Numbered from the stretch's first letter, positions 34,701 through 47,834 are shown. The stretch is DNA of 64,000 nucleotides from Corythoichthys intestinalis (GCF_030265065.1 NC_080395.1:4290001-4354000); one strand, 5' to 3'. Translations and numbers: made by a program. The notes: generated from the letters alone by a model not told the origin.

Positions 34701-37700
34701 CAAGATTAAAAAAGGGACAGCAAAAAGAATTAAGAGCAAATTACAAAACCCAAAGATAGAAAGAGCTTTTATTTTCTTGTGATAATATTACTAACATTTC
34801 TTGTGCTGGATGGACGCAATCTTTGGCCATGTCTACACCTAGCGTTGGGGAAAAATAATTGTGTCCACACCTGCACGTTTGTGTAAAAAAAAAAAAAAAA
34901 AAAAAACCTTCCACAGCTAACAGCTTTCATTCATTCTTAAGTACATTCATAACAATAAAAATAATGGTCTATCATACCAATTCTTCAATAAGAAGCTCAG
35001 CAATAGTTTGTGAAAAATAAATGGAAGCAAAAAAGCGCCTGTTTAATTGACTCCAAACGTAAACATTAGTTTCATGTGTGACGTTAGGAAAAAGTTAGTC
35101 GCAGTTAGTGACGTTTCCACGCTTAAATATTCAGTTATCAGTGTCCACATGATGGCGCAACAAACGCAGACTTCGCACTTCTTCACTTTCCCTGTCGTTC
35201 TTAAGAACCCTGGTTTAAATGTGCGTGTGCGTGTGGATGATAGGCCAAACCACAGAAAAATGTCTTCTTTTTGCCAAATATACTGCTACGTGTGGACGTG
35301 GCCTTTGTTTCGGATGTCGTCAACAAGGACAATCATCCCGTACGACCAAAATGTGTGAATCGTAGTCTTTGTTTTTTTTCCCCCAAGATTATAAATTGGA
35401 TTTAACTCAAATTTTGAGATCTTTCAATATTTTGGATTTTCCACTGTTTCAGGATTAACTTTAGTTAAACCTGTGACACTGACCCAGCTTTGTGTTTGCT
35501 CGTATAGAGAAACAATTTATTACCGTCTTTACTTATGTCAATGACTTTGGCTAGGTTCATACTACAGAATCCAATTTTTTTGCGTTTTTCCGACTCGAGT
35601 CAGGCATTAAGTTGACGGTCTGAACGTGACAAGTCGCACAGAACTGGACCATTTTAAATCCGATCTTGGTCACTTTCGAATGTGGTTCAAATCTGATCTG
35701 GACCACATTTTTCCAGACTGTCGCGGCAGTCTGTACTGTCCAGTCTCCCAAATTGGAATTCATGCAGCAATTACGTCATCAAATAGCGAGAGAGACGCTA
35801 CGGTAGCGGTGCAGCTGTGCGTTATTAGCGCCTAGCTTGCAGTGAACACGGCTGTTGGGGAAGGGCCGGGCTTGACAACAGTCATAAAACAATAAAAATG
35901 GGTTGAGGGTAAGCCTGAGAATGATCGGTTTTCTCTCTGCTCTATGTGAGCAATATTTCAACATTGCCTACACGGCCGAGAGTCGGGGCAAATGTGTGTG
36001 TGACATGCATGGACAGTGCGTGCATGCTATCAATCCATATAAACTTTGAATAAAAGACTAAATGGGATTATTTATGTCTGCTATTTGTGTCCTCTTTTTG
36101 AAAAGCAAAATATGATATCCGTGGAATCATGGATGACTGTGTCATTTTTTATGCTTCTGCGCATGCGGGTCTTCTTGCTTAGCGCGTGTTGGACTGCGAA
36201 TTAAAGCGCATGCGTAATGCTTGAATGGTCTCAATGGACGAAGGCAGTCTGAACAGACACGCCAAAAAAACAGATATGACAAAAAATCGGATTTGTGCAT
36301 TAAGACCTGTAGTATGAACCTAGCCTTGGTTGGAGCATTGAAATTAGGGTTGGGGAGTGTTGAGTTAATTATCGAGGGTTGATTGAATATTTGCTTGATT
36401 GATTGAATATTTGCTTGTGCTCATACATACCTATTACATACATAACACACATTGCCATATTTTTTCTTATTGATATAACCAGTAAATGACTATTGCTTGC
36501 TATACTAGGTTGTAGTATAACGTTTAAGTGTTACAAAGAGTAAAGAGGGTCGGGATGACAACTGCCTTGCTTCATGGCCGCATTGCGTAGCTAGACCTTC
36601 CGGGACATATTCAGCATCTGGCGTCTAGACTTTCGTCTAGCCCTTCGAGGACAATTTTCCATTCGAGGACATCTTCCATGGCCGCAGCGTTCCATAAATG
36701 AAGTGTCTGGGTCATTCTGACCACTTTACCTGTGCCCTTGCTTACACACGTGTATTTAGTTAGTTCCACCTACATGCTCACACATAGCCAACCAAAATCA
36801 CATGGGTGTCTCCAGCTTGCTTTCCCCCTCCCTTCAGGGCGGCACCCTTCTGTGTTAGGACAAACCCCTAATAAAAAGAGCAAGGAGGGTTTTTTCCTTA
36901 GATCAATTTTGGTGACTATACAGCGTAATCTAGCATTTCTTTGTCTAATCCCTCTTTGCTCTCCTTGGCCAAGAAAACTGAGTGTCTTCTCTCCTTATTT
37001 TTGGGTAATTTTACAAATGTCTACCTAAGGGTCTATTTTTGAACTTGACAGGGAGCAATGAAAATTGTTCATCTCGAGTAATAGCATGAAATCTTTGCAA
37101 TGAATCACAAAGTCATCATCACTTCAAAAGTAGCAATAGACGCAGTTATAAAGTCTTTCCTCTCATCCAAACAGCCACGAGTCTACTTTGCCACCAGTGC
37201 CAACTATTTCCAGTGTCTTAACTCATTTTTCAGAAGTGATCGACTTTTGTTCATTTGTAATGATTTTGGGTGATCTGTCAAGCACCACGGAATACTGAAT
37301 TTGATGGCTACAAAAACTTAAAAAAAGAAAAACTAATTCCAATCTTTCTTCATAAAAAGATGTCTTTCTACCCTTTTCCGTTCTTCAGTTATGAGCAGTT
37401 GAAGATCATTTTTTAACACGTCTTTGGGAGTGAATGAGTTAATTTTGTTTTGTTTCCCGATTTGTTGCTGCGTTTTGCGAAAAGCAATTGTTTTTTAATA
37501 TGTTTTTTTTGTTTGATTTGCACTAGTTTTTTTGTAATCTGTTTTGTGAATTTTGATTAGTTATTTTTAGTTGTTTTGTTTGTGTTTTGTGCACTTGTTG
37601 TTGGATTTGTCATTGCTTTTGGAATTGTCACACTCCACTTTATTTCACTTTGGAGCACATACTCTGATTTTTGAGAAGCCCTGACCACCAACAGCAGCTT

Positions 37701-40700
37701 CTCCAGCCCCAACGGTGATGGGGAGTAGCTGGCAAGATGAAAGGACTTCATGGTTTTGTCGTCTGTAAGTAAGAAGAAGGCCAGGGCCGACCACATGTCA
37801 TTTGACATTTGTTGCCAGGACAAACGTCTTGAAGCTAATTCCTGCTGGATCTGCTTCAGCAAGGAGTCGTCCTTCAGCTCGTTTAGGCAGTAGAACAAGT
37901 TGACGTTCTTCTCTGGAGTGTTCCGTTTTATCCTTTCCTGGATCAACTCCACTGTCTTTGACTTGCTTTGCCCATAGTCCTGAGGAGCCTTCAGCAGTTC
38001 CCCCACTAGTTCCTGATTGCACGGCAAGGAAAGACCAAAGAGGAAGCGGACGAACAGGTCCAGGTTTCCTTCACTCTCTGAGGCTTTCTGCAGAGCTGAC
38101 TGCTGGACCTCAGTGATTGTGGTCTGCTTCAAAAGTTCAGCCACTTTTTTCAGTAACCATCCTGAATCATCCAGTACGTTCTTGTTGTCATGGAAGAGGC
38201 TCATCATTACGTACAGTGCGGCCAGATACTCCTGGATGGTCAGATGAAGGAACTGAAACATCTTCTGTTTGTTTCTTCTGAGCGGAGGGACCTCCTTAAA
38301 GACCTCAGTGAATATTCCGGAGTGTTTTGCAGCTTGGCTGTAATCAAAACCGCTGTCCACCAGGTCTTTCTCGTAGAAGATTTGACACTTATTCATGGTG
38401 TGGTCAAAAGCCAGCTTGGCTAGCGGTTTCACGTCAAGGATGTACTCCGCTGTATTTCTCTCCTTGGAGTTTTCCAGTAGGTGACCTAAAAACGCTGAGT
38501 ACATGTCAGTCAGCGTTGTGGGAAGCTCTCCCTCTTTCCTTTTGTCCAAATGATCCTGAAGAACTGTTGAGGTGAGCCAGCAGAAGATGGGAATGTGGCA
38601 CATGATGAAGATGGTGCGCGATTTCCGAATGTGCTCAATGACGCGCTCCTCATTTGGGAACCTTTTCCTGAAGTACTCCAACCTCTGAGAATCGGTGAAT
38701 CCTCTCACTTCTGTTCGGCTGTCGATGAAGTCGGAGTGGATATCGCGGGCCGACGCAGGCCGCGTGGTAATCCAAACCCGGGCGCAAGGAAGCAGGTTCC
38801 CTTTGACGAGGTGCGCCAGGAGCACCTCCAGCGGGTAAGCCTTCTTCAAATCTATGTCCACTTTGGTGTGGTTCTTTAAGTCCATTTTGAAGCAGCACTC
38901 ATCCAGTCCGTCCAGTACAAACAAGATCTTAATCCTGCTGCTTTCGTAGTCCCGCCTCCCGGACATCTGCAGGTCGGCAAATATTTTGTTCAGCGTCCCC
39001 TCGCTCATGTGCCACAGGTAGAGTCGGATAAGCTCGGCCAACGTGAAGCTTTTTCCTTTGTCCATGTTCAACTCGCGGAAGGTGAAGGGAAATATGAAGT
39101 GCACATCCTGATTGCTATTTCTAGTGGCCCAGTCCAACACAAACTTTCGAACCAAGAAGGTTTTTCCGATTCCCGCGAAGCCGACAGTAAGAAGTGTGCG
39201 TATCAGTCGTTGCGTCCCGTCAGGGCTTTTGAAGATGTCGCATGGCAGGATAGACTCCTTGACCGCGGTGCACGTCTCCATCTGAAGGACCTCGTGCCGC
39301 TCGTCGGGGCTGACTTCTGCTCCGTAGATGACATCCAGCTCCGTGTAGACATCTGTCAGGGGCTGCTGCTGCCAACGCTCGGTGGTGCCCTCGGAAGCAA
39401 GGCTGTATAAATGCCGCAGGTTGTCTTGCAGCTCCCCCTTCAATCGGTTAATCTGATTATCATCATGAACGGAGAAGACTGCACCTGCACAAAAGCAACA
39501 GTAACCCATTATGGACAAAACACAATCACTTTGTGAGCAAACCCAGGGCACACAGCCACCAGAGACATGAATACGTAAAAGTCCCACCCTCACATCACAG
39601 ACAATGTGGCAGTTTCTGTGGTTGTGTGACCCAAGGCACTTTCTCTTCATAGATACCTCCATGGTTGAGTTGTTCAGCGATGTCTTTGTTTTATTAGTCT
39701 TTCACTTTCCACTCCCCACTGTACAATCGCATTCCCTTGTTTTCTGTGGGCCGTAACGCCTGTTTTACTCGTCATTAAGACATCATTTTTGGCCAGTATA
39801 TAGAGGAATAGTCGCTCTTTCATTCAACACCAGATGGCAGCACTGTCGCATCGTAACTAAATGAGTTTCCCTGCGGTGACTTGACAAAATTTTATATCAC
39901 GGCTCTGCTAGAATAACCAATTTTTCCTCACAATTACATCAACAAATGAAATCACAACGACAAGGCAGTGGTAGAATAAAGTGGGTAGGGCTTACTGACA
40001 CTATTCTTCAGTGGTTCACATCCTATTCACATGATAGGGATTTATTTGTGTCAATTGGAAACTATCAGTCAGAACGAACCAAATTCACGTGTGGAGTCCC
40101 TCAAGGGTCAATTCTTGGACCACTCTTATTTAACATCTATATGCTTCCGTTAGCTCAGATAATGTAACAGTATGAAATCTCCTATCACGCCTATGCAGAT
40201 GACACACAACGGTACATTTCTTTGTCCCCACATAATTATAGTCCCTTAGTCTCCCTGAGCAAATGCATTCATCAAATCAATGAATGGATGTGCCAGAATT
40301 TTCTCCAGATAAATGTGGAGAAGACAGAGGTGATCATTTTTGGGCCAAAAAAGGAAAGGTCAAAGATAAGCAACCAACTTAGCACAATGTCACTTTCAGC
40401 TACAAATCAAGTCAGAAACCTTGGCGTAATTATTGACTCAGACCTAAAATTTGATAGCCATCTAAAGTCCGTCACTAAATCCGCTTATTACCACCTAAAA
40501 AATATAACCAGAATTAAGGGGCTTCTGACTCAACAAGACATGGAAAAACTTATGCATGCATTCATTTTCAGCAGATTGGACTATTGCAACGGTATATTTA
40601 CAGGTCTTGATAAAAAATCAGTCAGGAAGCTGCAGCTAGTACAGAATGCTGCAGCCAGAGTCCTCACAAATACAAGGAAGCTGGACCACATTACACCGGT

Positions 40701-41992
40701 TTTGAAATCGCTACACTGGCTTCCAGTGAGTCAAAGGATAGACGATAAAATACTACTGCTCGTCGACAAAACACTTAATGGCCTTGGACCAAAATACATG
40801 CTTGACTTGTTAGAGTCCCATGAGACATCTAGACCCCTAAGGTCATCTGGAACCGGTCTTCTGCATGTTCCAAGAACAAGAACCAAGCAGGGTGAGGCAG
40901 CATTTAGTTATTATGCTCCTCACCTCTGGAACAAGTTACCCGAACGTCTGAAGTATGCTCAAACTGTTAGCTCTTTTAAATCAGGGCTAAAAATGCTTTT
41001 GTTTAGCACTGCATATCAATAACTGTCTATATATTGCAATCTACCTGCTTTCTATTCCTCTTGTGCTTATCTCCATTGCTGATTTCAATCATTATTAGTG
41101 GTAGTAGTTTTTGTTTTATTTTTATTTTATTTATTTCTTTTTATTCTGTGATTAAATGTGATCTTTTGTCTTCGTTTCTACGTTGTGTTGATTTAAATGT
41201 GATTTTTATGATCTTCATGTGATGTAAAGCACTTTGAATTGCCTTGTGTTGAATTGTGCTATATAAATAAATTTGCCTTGCCTTAACTGCTGCCATGTTG
41301 TGAAAAAAAAAATCAATGTATTGTTACACTGATCAATGATTTTTTTTTTTTTTGTTAAGAGTTAAGGATTTATTTTTAATTCTTAATGATTTCTCATGTT
41401 CTTCATGTGTGGCTAAAAATGACCTCATCTATTGCTCCGGGGATGCATGTCAAAGAAATAAATGAGATGAGAAAGAGCTACTGATGAGATCTCGATAAGA
41501 GCTCATCATTCTCAGATGAGTCTTAGATGAAAAAGAGAAACAAAGTCTATCTGTTGTTCCTAAGGGCCTTTTAGGAGCAACAGAGCAGCAACAAATGATC
41601 ACAAATGGAGAAGCAATAGTTATGTCTCGGGGAATAGATGAGCAACAAAATTTTTGCTACGAGTCGTTTCATGGTTAACTTCCACAGTTTTCAAGTCACC
41701 TTCTTTCTACCACGGGAAGCTACGTCAGGGACTAACCTTTTATTTCTACCAGGTCGCTGCGCAACTTCTCTGCCAAATTGTTGTTACCGATCTTCTCCAG
41801 AAGCATGATGGTCTGGTCCAGAGTGTTCTCGCCGTGCTTCTTTATCAGCTCGTCAGCAATGTACACCCGGCGGCGGTCTTCGCGTACGCTTTGAGGCAGG
41901 TCCGTGTGGAACCTAAAGGACTCAAAGTCGTCCTCCCCCAGCTCCCTCAGCGTGTTCCACAGCAGCTCCTTTCTTCCGCTGTCCAGAGCCAT
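31542..41992 (-). CDS. Gene B: PYD-FISNA-NACHT-LRR receptor (fish NLR)
   Basis: Paralogue of gene A on the opposite strand. Coding exons: 41992-41737, 39484-37663, 34606-34433, 33110-32937, 32591-32418, 32142-31969, 31722-31542. The total is 2,955 nt, giving 984 aa and a stop in frame. PYD, FISNA, Walker A GFAGIGKT, Walker B ILFVLDGLDE and HD2 motif FQFLHLTIQEYLAAL are intact. It has only five LRR exons. The last one has lost the donor used in A, C and D and ends in its own TAA. The NACHT exon donor is GA|GTATGT, as in gene A. Introns carry an antisense LINE, a solo LTR and three MITEs. It is predicted to be a cytosolic, ATP-switchable, PYD-signalling sensor. Confidence 0.84.
31969..32142 (-). 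CDS. Gene B LRR exon 4
   Basis: Acceptor gttgcag, donor CAG|GTAAGG; 174 nt with no stop. Encodes LSECKITKRGCVSLAEALKL and LQELDLSCNNLLDEGVENL. Confidence 0.85.
32418..32591 (-). CDS. Gene B LRR exon 3
   Basis: Acceptor tttgttgcag, donor CGA|GTAAGT; 174 nt. Encodes LRKCLITERGCVSLAEALKL and LQELDLSLNDLSDEGVEIL. Confidence 0.86.
32937..33110 (-). CDS. Gene B LRR exon 2
   Basis: Acceptor tttgttgcag, donor CAA|GTAAGG; 174 nt with no stop. Encodes LSMCWITRRGCISLTEVLKL and LQELYLNGNKLSDEGVEIL. Genes A and C have lost the exon at this position. Confidence 0.85.
33189..34333 (-). mobile_element. PIF/Harbinger-type element, gene B copy, with nested hAT MITE
   Basis: Ends gggccaaaatata and tattttgaccc; same family and same intron position as gene A 16095-16778. 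The MADF-like start (MDEELFIMELENHNV) is readable on the minus strand near 33830. The nested MITE at 33937-34168 explains part of the extra length. Confidence 0.65.
33937..34168. mobile_element. hAT MITE, 232 bp, sister of 27684-27916
   Basis: Perfect 8-bp duplication gcctaaac (33929-33936, 34169-34176). The unoccupied site exists in gene A's Harbinger copy as a single gtttaggc at 16241-16248. Confidence 0.92.
34433..34606 (-). CDS. Gene B LRR exon 1
   Basis: Acceptor gtgttctccag, donor CAA|GTAAGG; 174 nt. Encodes LNQCWLDRGSCHLLASVL and LRHLDLGCNHDVSDKGVEIL; orthologous to the first LRR exons of A and C. Confidence 0.86.
34825..35303. mobile_element. Short MITE private to gene B
   Basis: Ends are ggccatgtctacacc and the mirror of ggccacgtccacacg, flanked by TTT on both sides (34822-34824, 35304-35306). 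Genes A (about 15610) and C (about 58357) have an unbroken site. It contains a 22-bp A run at 34889. PIF-like by target size. Confidence 0.7.
35549..36325. mobile_element. PIF/Harbinger-like MITE, copy 3 (inverted)
   Basis: Inverted relative to copies 1 and 2, inserted in gene B's NACHT-LRR intron. Flanks are TTT and TTG, derived from the unoccupied site in gene A, whose complement reads gacttagttggagc near 15370. Confidence 0.75.
36358..37050. mobile_element. Solo LTR (retroviral/LTR-retrotransposon fossil)
   Basis: A 693-bp segment beginning TGT and ending ACA, flanked by the 5-bp duplication gggag (36353-36357, 37051-37055), with an aataaa signal inside. There is no internal coding region. 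It is absent from genes A and C at the same intron site, so it is younger than the gene duplications. The superfamily cannot be told from the LTR alone. Confidence 0.6.
37222..37438. mobile_element. TTAA-flanked MITE (gene B copy)
   Basis: 217 bp between TTAA at 37218-37221 and 37439-37442. Same element and intron position as in genes A and C. Confidence 0.6.
37663..39484 (-). CDS. Gene B FISNA-NACHT exon
   Basis: A 1,822-nt exon after acceptor ttttgtgcag, ending at GA|GTATGT. FISNA: TTERWQQQ, VYTELDVIYG. Walker A GFAGIGKTFL, Walker B ILFVLDGLDE, VWITTRPASA, HD2 FQFLHLTIQEYLAAL. Its helical tail is close to gene A, while its FISNA half is more distant than A is from C. Unspliced read-through would add 35 codons and stop at 37557-37559. 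Confidence 0.87.
39890..41285 (+). mobile_element. L2-like LINE, 5'-truncated, in gene B intron
   Basis: Reads CGVPQGSILGPLLFNIYMLP, one stop near 40165, then YHAYADDTQRYISL with the catalytic YADD intact, and from 40222 a 266-residue frame with SRLDYCNGIF, LQLVQNAAARVL and SLHWLPV. The 3' end is rich in gccttg repeats near 41284. It is antisense to gene B and younger-looking than the LINE in gene A's intron. Confidence 0.85.
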
Positions 41993-42039
41993 CCTTCTGA
42001 CTTACATACGTGTGTGGGAGGTGACTGTAGATCAGGTAT
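41737..42039 (-). CDS. Gene B PYD exon
   Basis: The acceptor cgtccgcag precedes 42039; ATG is at 41992; donor AAAG|GTTAGT at 41736, phase 1. The 85 residues show ELLWNTLRELGEDDFESFRF, YIADELIKKHG and TIMLLEKI: an intact pyrin-domain pattern. Confidence 0.85.
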
Positions 42040-42149
42040 CTGCGGACGACAACTTTTATTGACTTATTGTAACTTGTGCTCATAAACCGTTTGAGTGATG
42101 TGATGCAAAACACAGATGTCAGGTCTTCATTCCTCTAAGCAGTGGTCGA

Positions 42150-42405
42150 ATACAACGAAGAAAAGGTATTTTTCATTACTGTACTTTCGTGCATTTTTGC
42201 GAATTTCTACTTAAGTACAAATATGAAGTGGTACTTTTTACGTTTACTTCAATACATTTTCCAGCACATATATTTACTTTTTACTCTACTACTTTCCAAA
42301 TTGTTTCCTGGGTTGTCCCTTACTTTTGATTTTTCTTTTTTTTCTCATTATAAATTGATCGCTTTCATGCCCTTGGCGCAATCGATAAACCCCATGCAAC
42401 TATAC
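42150..42405. mobile_element. MITE-like repeat, gene B copy
   Basis: Inverted counterpart of 8746-9012 at the same position between degenerate PYD copy 2 and the real PYD exon. Confidence 0.5.
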
Positions 42406-42406
42406 C

Positions 42407-42522
42407 TTATCTGAGCACTAGAGGCAGCAACAGCGTTTCCAATAGCAGCTCCTTACGCTCTGTGTCCAGAGGCATCCTTCCACCTTGTAAACGCATGAGC
42501 GAGATGACCATGGATCGGGTAT
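42407..42522 (-). pseudogene. Degenerate PYD exon, copy 2 (gene B)
   Basis: Acceptor-like ttcacag, ATG at 42475, then MPLDTERKELLLETLLLP and a stop at 42407-42409. Counterpart of 8629-8744. Confidence 0.6.
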
Positions 42523-42546
42523 CTGTGAACGACAACTTTTCATGGC

Positions 42547-42691
42547 TTACCATAACTTCAATCTGTTGAAGGACTGCAAGCTGTCCTCCCCCAGCTCCAT
42601 CAGTGTTTTCAACTGCAGCTCCTTACGCTTGTTGTCCAGAGGCATCATTTCACCTTGTAAACGAGTGAGCGAGATGACTGTCAATCGGGTA
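42547..42691 (-). pseudogene. Degenerate PYD exon, copy 1 (gene B)
   Basis: Acceptor-like tctgtag, ATG at 42648 or 42645, then PLDNKRKELQLKTLMELGED and a stop at 42547-42549. Counterpart of 8458-8594. Confidence 0.62.
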
Positions 42692-43299
42692 TCTACAGAC
42701 GACAACTTATTGTAATTTGAGCTCGTAAACCATTTGAATGACGCAACACAAAGCATAGAGGTCAGGTCAATCTTTTTCCTTCATGTTGGAGCTCCCTTGT
42801 TGCTTTGTTAGCTTCAGTGTGGCACTAAATGACTTGTTTTGATATTGAAAATGCCTAACAATATATTGAAAGAAAAGGTATAACAGATTCAGTCTGAATT
42901 TCCTTTTTCAAAGAGGCCAGTTTGCAAACAATCGAATAATAGCTGGCAACAAGGAAGCGAGTTGCCACTTGTACATTTCACATGAAGTTGCCTAACCTAC
43001 TTAAGCACTCATGTCTTTCTAAAAAGGAGAAAAACTTCTATGTCAGTAAACGAGCATCAAAAATGTTGACTTACGCAAAATATAACTGGGTATTTCAAGC
43101 TGAAAGACATTTTGAGGGACGCAAAATGTACTGTGCAATTAAAAGATATTTTTGTCTTTCCCGTTACACACGATAGAATTGTGACGCGATAAATGAACCG
43201 GTAGGCAAACTGACCAAAGGAGCAAACTATAAACAAACTTTAAAGTGAATAAAGTTAGGACTATTTCACCTTTTCATTTCAGTTAAAGTGAAAACTTAC

Positions 43300-43380
43300 G
43301 CGGCCTTGTTGTTGCCTCTTCTTCTCCCGTCCGTGTGACAACTTGTCTTTCTGGTCCTCCTAGGCAGGGCATGCTGGGTG
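43300..43380 (-). other. Gene B 5'-untranslated exon (predicted)
   Basis: Mirror of gene A's leader: aggaggaccagaaa block, then caaggccgc and donor gtaagt at 43299. The 5' limit is approximate. 42760-43300 is the conserved first intron. Confidence 0.6.
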
Positions 43381-43886
43381 TGAACTTTGGTGACACCCAC
43401 AACACCATATATGTGCATTATTGCCACCATTTTGTTCAGATTGAGCAGCTTTGTGACCAGTTGGTATCTTTTTAAAGAGTGGGGGCGGGAGAAAAACTTT
43501 AAACCAGTGTTGTTGAAAAATATTCGGTTGCAGGCCCGGATCTAGGTTGACCCACCAGAGTGGGCACTAAGAAAACTTGGGGGGGCACCCACAATGCAGG
43601 CTTTTTTTTTTTTTTACCCTCTGCATTTCTCTGGGTGTGGGACCGGCACAAGTAGGACACTGGCTTGTGTCCCGTTGAGGCTGCATTATTTTTTATTTTT
43701 TTTTCTTCTTCATCTATCTATTTATTTTCGCAGTCGGCATGATGTTATGATGACGTCATCTCGCATGGCAACGTGTCGCCATTTTGAGATGGGGGCACGC
43801 ACGGGTAAACAGCCGTAGACAAACGCTGTCTGAAATTCATAATTTTCAGCTGGGTTTTGCGTCTTTTTTCATAAAAACGTCTTAAC

Positions 43887-44255
43887 ATGACTTATTATTA
43901 TCACGAGTTACTGCCGACAGACGCGAGGAGGCAATACTACTTAAAATTAGCGTGTATTGGCCTGCAAATCTGCCCATACAAAGTCGCAGCTGATAGCTGG
44001 ATAAACAATCCTAAGGAATTGTCTGCAGTGGAGTTCGGAAACATCTACAACTACCTCATAAGGAATTGTGGGATTGCCTGTGAAGACAGCAATGAGAGAG
44101 GATGTATCCGCATGTCAGTGGAATTTAAACAAGCCAAGTTTTGGCTAAAAGACAACTCATTCTCCGTCAATTCTTCCTACGAATGCAACGTTGAGCTGCA
44201 ACCACCTCAAATATGCACAATATATGAAATCGCATATTTACTGCACTATCTGTAG
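43887..44255 (+). CDS. Element-borne ORF, 122 aa
   Basis: Starts MTYYYHELLPTDARRQYY, then LKLACIGLQICPY and FGNIYNYLIRNCG. The pattern RxxYYxKLxxIG ... DPY ... YNYLI reminds me of the N-terminus of fish transposon-linked proteins that also carry SWIM and YqaJ-nuclease domains; those domains are absent here. Splice possibilities were not resolved. It may be a first exon or a truncated remnant. The function is unknown. Confidence 0.35.
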   Translation: MTYYYHELLPTDARRQYYLKLACIGLQICPYKVAADSWINNPKELSAVEFGNIYNYLIRNCGIACEDSNERGCIRMSVEFKQAKFWLKDNSFSVNSSYECNVELQPPQICTIYEIAYLLHYL

Positions 44256-44796
44256 CAAACTGCATATGAAAATATGAATAAACAATTAGCAGAGCGCCCG
44301 AGACGCCGTTTTGCCGACCCTCTAACTCGTGTGTAATTACCAGCATATCACAAGTTTCATGCTAAGTGAATCGGTCTCCCTTTTCTTGCACTGAAGTACA
44401 CACATTTACGTTTTTCAACACATTTAAACAAAAAATACTGGCGATGCAACTTCAAATTCAAGGCTAAGTGGTCGCAGAGACGGTGCGAACTGACTGCGAC
44501 CGTCGTCGTCTGATTCTTTACTGAAAAATATGGGGTTATATTGCTGACACTATTCTGAGCGAGCAATAATGGAAATTGAGCAAAAATAACCTAGATTTCG
44601 AGCACAAAAAACTATATTGAGCGAGCAGTTAAAGATTTTAAGCCAGCAATCGTAGATTTTGAGCACAGAAAATAATATTGAGCAAAAAAAATCTACCCTG
44701 TGCCGCTCAATTTCCCCCCTCCTGCTCTCGCTACGCATCTCGACTCCGCTCAATTACCCCCTCCTGCTCTCGCTCCGTATTTCAACTCCTCTGCGC

Positions 44797-45010
44797 GTCG
44801 GTTTCTTTTCTCTGCGCGCTGAGTTGAGCACATGTGTCACCAACATGTCACAAAGCCAACCAATCAGAGAGCTGGCGGTATTTCCGCCAACCAATCACAG
44901 AGCTGGCGGTATTTCCGCCAGCTCTGTGATTGGTTGGCTTCGGACACGTTGGTGACGCATGTGCTCAACTCAGCGTGCAGAGAAAAGAAACCGACGAGCA
45001 GAGGAGTCGA
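44797..45010. repeat. Large palindrome with perfect 21-22 bp inner arms
   Basis: ccaatcacagagctggcgg and its exact complement flank a tattt loop at about 44895-44940. Outer arms (gttgagcacatg, caccaac, ttcttttctctgc) continue the pairing, so the whole block can fold as a cruciform. Confidence 0.8.
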
Positions 45011-45013
45011 GAT

Positions 45014-46159
<1,146 letters not shown>

Positions 46160-46767
46160 CAACTCAGCGCGGCGAGCGCGCAGAGAAAAGAAACCGACGC
46201 GCAGAGGAGTTGAAATACGGAGCGAGAGCAGGAGGGGGTAATTGAGCGGAGTCGAGATACGTAGCGAGAGCAGGAGGGGGGAAATTGACCTGCACAGAGT
46301 AGATTTTTTTTGCTCAATATTATTTTTCTGTGCTCAAAATCTACGATTGCTCGCTTAAAATCTTTAACTGCTCGCTCAATATAGTTTTTTGCGCTCGAAA
46401 TCTAGGTTATTTTTACTCAAGTTCCATTATTGCTCGCTCAGAATAGTGTCAGCAATATAACCCCATAGAAAAACGTCCCTTCCGTGTTGCAGTTTCATTC
46501 AAATAAAGTGCGTATGAGATGCAGTAAATTAAGGCGTCCACTAGATGATGCTAATAAGACGTAAAAGAAACTCAGGTATTCAATCACAAAACCCATCAAT
46601 CTTTTATGCATAACAGAACACCGTCATTTTGATTGGGTGGGCACGACTCACGTCTGGGTGGGCCGTGCCCACCCTGGCCCCCCCATACATCCGGCCCCGT
46701 TCGGTTGACAAACCATTTTTTCATGACGATGACGTGACGAGCTAAAAATGTGTCTTGGTGTAGTCAA

Positions 46768-47092
46768 CCTGCAAGGAGCCGCGCCGAACGACGCGATCTG
46801 TCTTCCTTGTCCAGGTCGGGACTTGTACCTGCGTGAAACCTCCCTCCCAATGCTTTCAAGAATGTGCGCTGGAAGCTAAAGGTGCTAGCTTGGGCTTTTG
46901 GCTTTGTGGTCATGCACTTGCCTGCCGTGCTAGATGCGTCATATGACGCGGCTCCTTGCAGTGCTCCCCCACTAAGCCAAAACTCTTTAGCTGCCAGCGC
47001 ACCCTCTTGAAGGCATCAGGAAGGAAGTTTCTATGCACCGCACACAACGGGGACGGATCGCGTCATGCGGCGCGGCTCCATGCAGACTGGTT
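46768..47092. repeat. Imperfect inverted repeat (MITE-like)
   Basis: The end ctgcaaggagccgcgccg is mirrored by cggcgcggctccatgcag, with an internal third copy near 46950. Target duplication not found. Confidence 0.5.
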
Positions 47093-47560
47093 ATGTTGAG
47101 AGACGAAAACAATTTTCGTCTGACGTGAGTACAGCAAGTCCAAAATGCGCCATCATTTTCGTCGTATGTTCACGATGTGTGACATTTTCTCAGCCTGGGT
47201 AGTATCCGTGTTTGGTTGTGTCACTCATTTGACGTGCTGCACTCCCCCAGTCCCTCCCACCGGTGTCCTCTTGTGATGGCCATGGCAGTTTATTTATTTG
47301 CTTGATTGATTCACCTCCCTCTCACTCGCCATCGAGTCAGGAGGGCCTGACCCCACCACTGCCCGAGCGGCGACAAAATGCGCGAGGGTGATATCTCCCG
47401 TCTTCGCACGAGCCACGACGGGAGGACCGCCGATGGGTATATAAAATGTATAGGGGAAAAGTAAACAACTAAAGGGAACCGTGGCGTACCCAAAGTCACG
47501 AAATTACTTTCACTTTCGTGACTTTCTGTACTGTCAAATTGTCACTACTTCCAGGAGAGC
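47093..47560. other. Spacer, no gene seen
   Basis: No coding or RNA signal that I can support. Confidence 0.4.
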
Positions 47561-47834
47561 AGTAGTGACGGCATAAACAGTTCACTTGAGGAAATGAATC
47601 CATTCCGGTTCGTTCAGTAAAGAGACTCGTTCAAACAAATCATTAAACGAATCGTTGCCCCCCCCATCCCCCACTTGCCCAAATGAATCGTTCGGTGAGT
47701 AAACGGGAAGTGACGTTGCCAAACAAATCCCAAAGACTGCTTGGCAATATAACTGAACGGGAAGTGACATTGCTTGGTCCTTCGCCTTCTAGCACACAGG
47801 CTCCTCATTGGCCACTCGTCGTAGATTCAGAACT
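47561..47834 (+). mobile_element. MITE arm, left
   Basis: Starts gtagtgacgg and is dense in ttcgttc/gaacg motifs (aatccattccggttcgttca). It is an inverted copy of 50893-51153 and of hAT-MITE type by appearance. Confidence 0.6.

Noticed and set aside
36358-37050. Possible full LTR element around the solo LTR
   Set aside because: No second LTR or internal coding region lies nearby; the flanks are directly the gene B intron.
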